Below, piece by piece: positions 59,287 through 64,000 of a stretch of DNA of 64,000 bases. The notes beneath the pieces were generated by a model. It had not been told where the DNA came from, ran no database searches, and was given only the letters and a program-made list of their open reading frames with translations. The stretch is taken from contig NZ_CP017241.1 in NCBI RefSeq assembly GCF_001908375.1, forward strand, positions 2,235,001 to 2,299,000, given 5' to 3'. The translations under genes were made by a program, and so were the position numbers. The stretch is from Rhizobium etli 8C-3 (GTDB taxonomy: Bacteria > Pseudomonadota > Alphaproteobacteria > Rhizobiales > Rhizobiaceae). How positions within the stretch are numbered: the stretch's first letter is position 1; each line of letters begins with the position of its first letter.

Positions 59287-60132
59287 TCAGATCGAGTAAA
59301 GCGCAATCGGCTTCTCAAAGCCCTTCAAGCGATATGCCCGACCTTTGCTGTCGGCCGTTTGGCTCTGCGCCCGCTCGCAAACGGCCTTGGTGACGAGAAT
59401 CCGCCCTGCGTCAGCAACCGACTGCGCGCGAGCAGCCGTATTCACAACAGTTCCAATCGCAGTCAGATCGCGATGCGATCGGCCGAACTCTCCGAAGCTG
59501 GCCTCGCCGGAATCGATGCCTATACCAACACCGAATTCACTTCCGTCCAGGCCGGCACCTTCAGCGATGTGACGTTCACGACGCAACTGGCAGCGGCGCT
59601 GAATCTCCCGGGCAGCGAGCACAGCACGTGCGGCGTGGTCCTGGTGGTGGATCGGAAAGTTGAATATAGCCATGATGGCGTCCCCGACCGTCTTGTTGAG
59701 AAGGCCGTCATATTCCCAAATTGCTGTGGCGCATTCATCGTAGAAATCATCCAGCAGCGAGGAGACAATATCTGCCGACAGCGACTGCGAAAGCGTCGTA
59801 TAGCCTCTCAGATCTGCAAAAAGTACGGATACATCAACATTAATCTTGCGGGCTTTCATCACGCGCGTGAACATAAGTTCGCAAATCGTGCAGGTGTTCG
59901 GATTCATCCGGCTCGGCCGTATGCCGAAGGCGCGGAAGGGAATGGAAGCCAGTCCGTGCAAGGGCACCGGGAGACGCATCTGCTGCCAGCAGCCCTTGCA
60001 AATCCTGGATTGAGAAAACGACATCTTGCCGCCGCCCTGTTTGCGTGCCGTTTTGCGACTTTCGCACATCCGGGCCAGAAAATCTTCAAAAAAGCCCGTA
60101 TTTGCGTTGTAACGGCGACCGCGCGCAGACAT
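59287..60132 (-). CDS. Class III adenylate/guanylate cyclase with N-terminal Cys motif
   Basis: A soluble cyclase of about 281 residues. The N-terminal region carries CKGCWQQMRLPVPLHG and NPNTCTICELMF, two CxxC pairs that could bind zinc or a cofactor. The catalytic domain has VLFADLRGYTTLSQSLSADI, DGLLNKTVGDAIMAIFNFP, GIGIDSGEASFGEFGRSHRD and TAIGTVVNTAARAQSVADAG, with both metal Asp and the Asn/Arg pair intact. The start is uncertain: ATGs at 60132 and further in, or a TTG at 60168. It is divergent from the GST gene. Confidence 0.85.
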   Translation of the reverse strand: MSARGRRYNANTGFFEDFLARMCESRKTARKQGGGKMSFSQSRICKGCWQQMRLPVPLHGLASIPFRAFGIRPSRMNPNTCTICELMFTRVMKARKINVDVSVLFADLRGYTTLSQSLSADIVSSLLDDFYDECATAIWEYDGLLNKTVGDAIMAIFNFPIHHQDHAARAVLAAREIQRRCQLRRERHIAEGAGLDGSEFGVGIGIDSGEASFGEFGRSHRDLTAIGTVVNTAARAQSVADAGRILVTKAVCERAQSQTADSKGRAYRLKGFEKPIALYSI

Positions 60133-60191
60133 GGGATGTCGGATTCTCGTCGAGCCACTCGTCTTCAAGACACCAGACGTGGAGAACAGCG

Positions 60192-60842
60192 ATGACTATT
60201 ACGATTACGGCCTTTGAACGGTCGCCCGATAGAGGCAAGGGACTGGCGCGCGACATGCGCGTTCGCTGGGCGCTCGAAGAAGTTGGCGAGCCTTACGAAG
60301 TTCGCCTGCTTTCGTTTAAAGCGTTGAAGAAACCCGCGCATCTCGCGCTACATCCTTTCGGGCAGATCCCGACCTATGAAGAAGGCGATCTCGCCCTGTT
60401 CGAGTCGGGGGCAATCGTGTTCCATATCGCGGAGTGCCATGCAGGTTTGCTGCCAGACGATGCGAATGCCCGGGCACGGGCGATCACATGGATGTTCGCG
60501 GCGCTCAATACGGTCGAAACGCCGATCTTCGACCGCGCCCTCTCCAAGATTCTCGAGCGCGACGAGCCTTGGTACGAGCAACGTCTGCGTGTGCTCGAAG
60601 ACAGCATTCGGAAGCGGCTGGGCGGCCTTTCCAGTCGTCTTGGCGATGCCGCCTGGCTGGACGGCGAGTTCAGCGCCGGTGACCTTCTGATGGTGTCGGT
60701 GCTGCTCAGGTTGAAAGGATCCGGTATACTGGAGGAATATCCGAACCTTTTCGCCTATGTCGCCCGCGGTGAAGCGCGGCCCGCATACAAGCGTGCTTTC
60801 GCCGCTCAGTTGGCGGTCTTCACTGCCGCATCGACCGGCTGA
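60192..60842 (+). CDS. Glutathione S-transferase family protein
   Basis: A 216-residue GST: thioredoxin-like N-terminal domain (RVRWALEEVGEPYEVRLLSF, HPFGQIPTYEEGDLALFESG, AIVFHIAECH), then the helical domain (RARAITWMFAALNTVETPIF, DAAWLDGEFSAGDLLMVSVL, PAYKRAFAAQLAVF). The ESGAI glutathione-binding motif is present. The first-turn residue suggests a Ser/Arg type catalytic site but this cannot be assigned. The start at 60192 follows GGAGAACAGC. Detoxification role by family. Confidence 0.88.
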   Translation: MTITITAFERSPDRGKGLARDMRVRWALEEVGEPYEVRLLSFKALKKPAHLALHPFGQIPTYEEGDLALFESGAIVFHIAECHAGLLPDDANARARAITWMFAALNTVETPIFDRALSKILERDEPWYEQRLRVLEDSIRKRLGGLSSRLGDAAWLDGEFSAGDLLMVSVLLRLKGSGILEEYPNLFAYVARGEARPAYKRAFAAQLAVFTAASTG

Positions 60843-60892
60843 CAAAGATCGGCTCCCAGGCAATCATGCGTCGTTCGCTCAGCCATGGGTCC

Positions 60893-60958
60893 TCATGCCA
60901 AAGCAATCGGCGTAATCAGGAAGGAAACGGAAAGCAGAGTTGTGAATATCTTCTTCAT
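60893..60958 (-). CDS. Tiny ORF encoding only a signal-peptide-like segment
   Basis: ATG at 60958, GAGGTTC upstream, reads MKKIFTTLLSVSFLITPIAL-Ala and stops (21 codons). It is a classical signal peptide ending in an ALA cleavage motif. Shifting frame by one base after it gives HEDPWLSERRMIAWEPIFVS, so it may be a frameshifted small exported protein or a real small membrane peptide. Confidence 0.3.
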   Translation of the reverse strand: MKKIFTTLLSVSFLITPIALA

Positions 60959-61097
60959 CGGGTGAACCTCATGTTTGCACGCCGAAGCTAATTTCACGAA
61001 GGTGAACCAAAGCTGAAGATAAAATTAAACTTTTCTAATAAAAACCGCCACTTGCAAGTTTATTCTTATATATTAGTTTCGCTTTTTGATCCGCATT

Positions 61098-61598
61098 TCA
61101 AGCCTCGCTGAAGATCAAAGCCATGTTGACGACGTCGATATAGCGGCCGTCGATCCGAACGGCGTCCTTGCTCACGCCCTCGCTGACGAAGCCAGCCTTC
61201 TCGTAAAGACGGATTGCGCGGGCGTTGTCGGCATGGACGCTGAGCTCCACCCGTATGATGTTGTATTCCCTTGCCTGCTTGAGCGTTGTCTCCATGAGGC
61301 GCGAGCCGATGCCCTGTCCGCGATGGGCAGAGATGATGCCCATGCCGAGCGATCCCCGGTGGGCATGCGACGGAAAGGAATGTCGCCGGATATCGCACCA
61401 CCCCACGACTTCACCGTCCCTCACGGCGACAAATTGCGGATGCTTGTTCTCGATCATGTCGAGCACGAATTCCCGTGTGCCTTCGAGCGGAGGAGCCTCA
61501 AGGAAGGTGAGATACCTTCGCTCACGCGAAACAACGTCGAGAGCCTGGTGATAGCTCTCGATGTGTCGCACGGCGATCGGTTCGATCACGATAGCCAT
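61098..61598 (-). CDS. GNAT-family N-acetyltransferase
   Basis: A 166-residue acetyltransferase. AVRDGEVVGWCDIRR and GSLGMGIISAHRGQGIGSRL (motif A, acetyl-CoA pyrophosphate loop RGQGIG) are clear. VELSVHADNARAIRLYEKAG and FVSEGVSKDAVRIDGRYIDV complete the RimI/L-amino-acid acetyltransferase-like fold. The ATG at 61598 is 3 bases after the upstream GH43 stop codon, so it is probably translated from the same mRNA. The acceptor is unknown. Confidence 0.9.
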   Translation of the reverse strand: MAIVIEPIAVRHIESYHQALDVVSRERRYLTFLEAPPLEGTREFVLDMIENKHPQFVAVRDGEVVGWCDIRRHSFPSHAHRGSLGMGIISAHRGQGIGSRLMETTLKQAREYNIIRVELSVHADNARAIRLYEKAGFVSEGVSKDAVRIDGRYIDVVNMALIFSEA

Positions 61599-61600
61599 TT

Positions 61601-63214
61601 TCAAAGCTCTTCATAACTGAACCAGTCGAAATCGGCTGTCTTGGCGCGGCCCGATGTGTCGAAGGCGAAGACGCCGGCGAAGGCACCGGTGAAGGAGCCG
61701 TGCTCTCCGCGGCCACCCTCGTCGGAGACGACGCCGGCATCGAGAACCGCGCCGATCGGCTGCCAGGCGCCCTTTCCTTCCGTCTGCCAGAAGAACTGCA
61801 GGTCGTTGTCGCGGATTTCCATGGAAAGCTGCACGCGGCCTTCCGCTGGAAGGGCGACGCCGCTGCCAGCCGGAAAGCTCAGTCGACCGTTTGGATAATC
61901 CCCGTTGCAGGAAAGGATGGTGACGCAGCGGCCGAGTTTCTCGTGCAGCGTCACGCCTATGGCATGCAACTTGTGGCGATTGTAGTAATGCGTCAGGCCG
62001 GCGACCTGCTGGTAGGTGTCCGGGTCGAACTCCACAACAGTCTCGGCGCGGAAACTGTGATGCTCCTGGCGGCGGGCGACGAGCGCCTGCTCGAACCATG
62101 AGCCGATGCTTTCGCGGGCGATGAGGCGCAGATGGCCGGGGCGCGCCGTGAGATCGAAGATGCGCTGCGGCTTCGGCGTGCGCAGCCACTGGAAATCCGC
62201 AGGTAACGTGCCGCCATCGAAACTGTATTCGGTGCGAATGGGTTTTTCGGTGCTAACTGCACCCTTGGGACCCGGAACTTCGACATCGGGCACCGTCGTG
62301 CCGTTTTCGAGGTAGAGCCAGTCGTCCGCCTTCCACACGCATTTCTGGAGATTGGTTTCGCGGCCAAGCGTGCAGCGGCGCTTCGGCGGGAGCGGCCGCC
62401 CGCAGAGATGGGTGTGATAGACTTGCCCATCGGGCGTCTCGACATACTGCCCGTGCCCTGCCCGCTGCAGAACGGCTTCCGGATTGTCCTTGGAAGTGAT
62501 GAGATGGATATTCGGATGCATCTCGTAGGAACCGGCAATGTTGCGCGAACGCGCCATGGTGACCGCATGATCATAGCCCGTGCCGCCTTCGGCGGTCGTT
62601 AGATAATAGTAGCCGTTGCGCTTGAAGAGATGCGGGCCCTCGACGAGGCCGAGCGGGCTGCCGGCGAAAATGTTTCTGATCGGACCCTTCAGCGCCTTCG
62701 TCACCGGATCCCATTCCTGCAGCAGGATGCCATCGAAGGCTGGATGCTTGGGCGCACCGCCATAGCTTTCCGTGCGGTGGTTCCACTGCATGTTGAGAAA
62801 CCACTTGCGGCCATCGTCGTCATGGAAGAGCGAGGGGTCGAAACCGGAGGAGTTGACGTAGACCGGATCAGACCAGCGGGCCTCGATTGTCGGCGAGGTG
62901 ACAATGTAGTTGTGCGCGTCCTTGAAGTTGCCGTCGAAGCGCTTGACGTCTGTATACACCAGCCAGAACTGCCCATCGGCATAGGAAAGACACGGCGCCC
63001 ATACGCCGCAGCTATCAGGATTGCCGCGCATGTCGAGCTGCGATTGGCGCTCCAGCGGACGGCGCACCAGTGTCCAGTTCACCAGATCGCGCGAATGATG
63101 GATCTGCACGCCCGGATACCATTCGAAGGTCGATGTCGCGATGTAATAATCGTCGCCGACGCGGCAGATAGACGGATCGGGATTGAAGCCCGGCAGAACG
63201 GGGTTGCGGATCAT
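61601..63214 (-). CDS. Glycoside hydrolase family 43 beta-xylosidase
   Basis: A 537-residue five-bladed propeller enzyme with a C-terminal beta-sandwich. NPVLPGFNPDPSICRVGDDY carries the catalytic base Asp. GVWAPCLSYADGQFWLVYTD and SSGFDPSLFHDDDGRKWFLN carry the pKa-modulating Asp, and SPLGLVEGPHLFKRNGYYYL the acid Glu. The C-terminal domain (about 325-535) is of the GH43 C2 type. It releases xylose or arabinose from oligosaccharides in the cytoplasm, as no signal peptide is seen. An AKR lies upstream in the same direction. Confidence 0.93.
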   Translation of the reverse strand: MIRNPVLPGFNPDPSICRVGDDYYIATSTFEWYPGVQIHHSRDLVNWTLVRRPLERQSQLDMRGNPDSCGVWAPCLSYADGQFWLVYTDVKRFDGNFKDAHNYIVTSPTIEARWSDPVYVNSSGFDPSLFHDDDGRKWFLNMQWNHRTESYGGAPKHPAFDGILLQEWDPVTKALKGPIRNIFAGSPLGLVEGPHLFKRNGYYYLTTAEGGTGYDHAVTMARSRNIAGSYEMHPNIHLITSKDNPEAVLQRAGHGQYVETPDGQVYHTHLCGRPLPPKRRCTLGRETNLQKCVWKADDWLYLENGTTVPDVEVPGPKGAVSTEKPIRTEYSFDGGTLPADFQWLRTPKPQRIFDLTARPGHLRLIARESIGSWFEQALVARRQEHHSFRAETVVEFDPDTYQQVAGLTHYYNRHKLHAIGVTLHEKLGRCVTILSCNGDYPNGRLSFPAGSGVALPAEGRVQLSMEIRDNDLQFFWQTEGKGAWQPIGAVLDAGVVSDEGGRGEHGSFTGAFAGVFAFDTSGRAKTADFDWFSYEEL

Positions 63215-63271
63215 AACGGCTGCTCCTCCGGATAGCCGCAGACTGCGGCACGTACATCAGACTGAATGAGA

Positions 63272-63299
63272 AACGCCCCGGCAGTTATGGCCGGGCGTT
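63272..63299 (-). terminator. Hairpin between the aldo/keto reductase and GH43 genes
   Basis: AACGCCCCGGC and GCCGGGCGTT form an imperfect GC-rich stem over a short loop, just after the reductase stop on the minus strand. It probably terminates the reductase transcript or reduces read-through into GH43. Confidence 0.5.
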
Positions 63300-63306
63300 C
63301 TTGCGC

Positions 63307-64000
63307 TTATTCTCGCTCTGCCGATTTCGCCCAGAGATTGACGTCGGCCCCACGGGCATAGACGTCGATCTCTTTCAGCTCATCCGCCGTAAACTCAAGA
63401 TTGTCGAGCGCCTTGACGCAATCGACGATCTGCGATGAGCGGCTGGCGCCGATCAGCGCCGACGTCACCCGGCCGCCGCGCAATACCCATGCGATAGCCA
63501 TCTGCGCTAGCGTCTGTCCGCGGCGTTCGGCGATGCTATTCAGCTTGCGGATGTTTTCGACGATCGACGGGCGGATGAAATCCCGCTTCAGAAAGTGGTT
63601 TAGCGCCGCACGGCTGTCTTCCGGGATGCCGGCGAGATACTTGGTCGTCAACATGCCCTGCGCCAGCGGTGAAAAGACGATCGATCCCATACCGACCTTG
63701 TCCAGCGTGTCGAGCAGCTTGTCGTCCTCAACCCAGCGGTTGAGCATGGAATAGCTTGGCTGGTGGATGAGGCACGGCGTACCGAGATCCTTGAGGATCG
63801 CGGCTGCCTCCTGGGTGCGCTGGGAATTGTAAGAGGAGATGCCGACATAGAGCGCCCGGCCGGAGCGCACGATATAGTCGAGCGCGCCGCACGTCTCTTC
63901 GAGAGGCGTATCCGGATCGAACCGGTGAGAATAGAAGATATCGACGTAGTTGAGGCCCATCCGCTTCAGGCTCTGGTCGCAGGAAGCGATCAGATACTTG
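63307..64000 (-). CDS. Aldo/keto reductase, YghZ/L-glyceraldehyde-3-phosphate reductase type (start beyond right edge)
   Basis: The frame is open to the window edge (231 residues seen). YLIASCDQSLKRMGLNYVDI, FYSHRFDPDTPLEETCGALD, GRALYVGISSYNSQRTQEAA, IHQPSYSMLNRWVE and VFSPLAQGMLTTKYL are typical of the YghZ/MgrA subgroup, related to potassium-channel beta subunits. The C-terminus (LIGASRSSQIVDCVKALDNL) carries the NADP-binding GASR motif. The catalytic Asp/Tyr/Lys lie in the missing N-terminal third. It may act in sugar metabolism with GH43. Confidence 0.9.
   Translation of the reverse strand, partial: KYLIASCDQSLKRMGLNYVDIFYSHRFDPDTPLEETCGALDYIVRSGRALYVGISSYNSQRTQEAAAILKDLGTPCLIHQPSYSMLNRWVEDDKLLDTLDKVGMGSIVFSPLAQGMLTTKYLAGIPEDSRAALNHFLKRDFIRPSIVENIRKLNSIAERRGQTLAQMAIAWVLRGGRVTSALIGASRSSQIVDCVKALDNLEFTADELKEIDVYARGADVNLWAKSAERE

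Overview
The window looks like chromosomal DNA of a fast-growing Rhizobiaceae member (Rhizobium, Neorhizobium or Agrobacterium type). The evidence is the GC-rich coding style with dense antisense shadow frames, the rhizobial UvrB with its long C-terminal tail, the DUF1800/DUF1501 pair, the SbmA/BacA-like exporter fused to an ATPase, the FecR/CHASE2-cyclase operon and the zur-znuBC/znuA locus. All calls come from reading the sequence; no database search was run.

Layout. 1-24 kb is mostly core and accessory chromosome: a chemotaxis receptor cut by the left edge, a thioesterase, a divergent SDR/HxlR pair whose regulator is frameshifted, a DUF1254 gene between two decayed IS110-family remnants, a divergent LysR/DJ-1-like pair, an ABC exporter, DUF1501/DUF1800, small stress-type proteins, a decayed diguanylate-cyclase sensor, an MFS permease, uvrB, a J-domain protein, cspA and dusA.

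24.1-48.0 kb holds two elements inserted in tandem at the 5' end of dusA. Three copies of the dusA 5' coding segment (around 24071, 35266 and 48029) mark their borders. Island 1 (about 11.2 kb) encodes a tyrosine integrase, an AlpA/excisionase-like protein, a replication-type ATPase, HNH, terminase, capsid, connector, prohead protease, portal and head-closure proteins, but no tail or lysis genes. This is the layout of a capsid-forming phage satellite (cfPICI-like) and is the most interesting system here. Island 2 (about 12.8 kb) has a gutted integrase of the same family. It carries a complete-looking catabolic cluster: HisC-like aminotransferase, SDR, polyamine-type ABC importer, HisD-family dehydrogenase, Zn-alcohol dehydrogenase, HutC-type regulator, APH-like kinase and FMN hydroxy-acid oxidase, with two matching GntR/HutC operator-like sites. 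Each insertion gave dusA a new N-terminus, and the displaced older 5' ends can still be read at 35259-35369 and 47959-48102.

48.2-64 kb returns to chromosome: a Pycsar-effector-like membrane protein divergent from a FecR-TPR-barrel protein and a CHASE2 nucleotide cyclase, FAH-family hydrolase, gamma-carbonic anhydrase, the zinc uptake system with its Zur regulator, a second class III cyclase with a Cys motif, GST, GNAT, a GH43 xylosidase and an aldo/keto reductase cut by the right edge.
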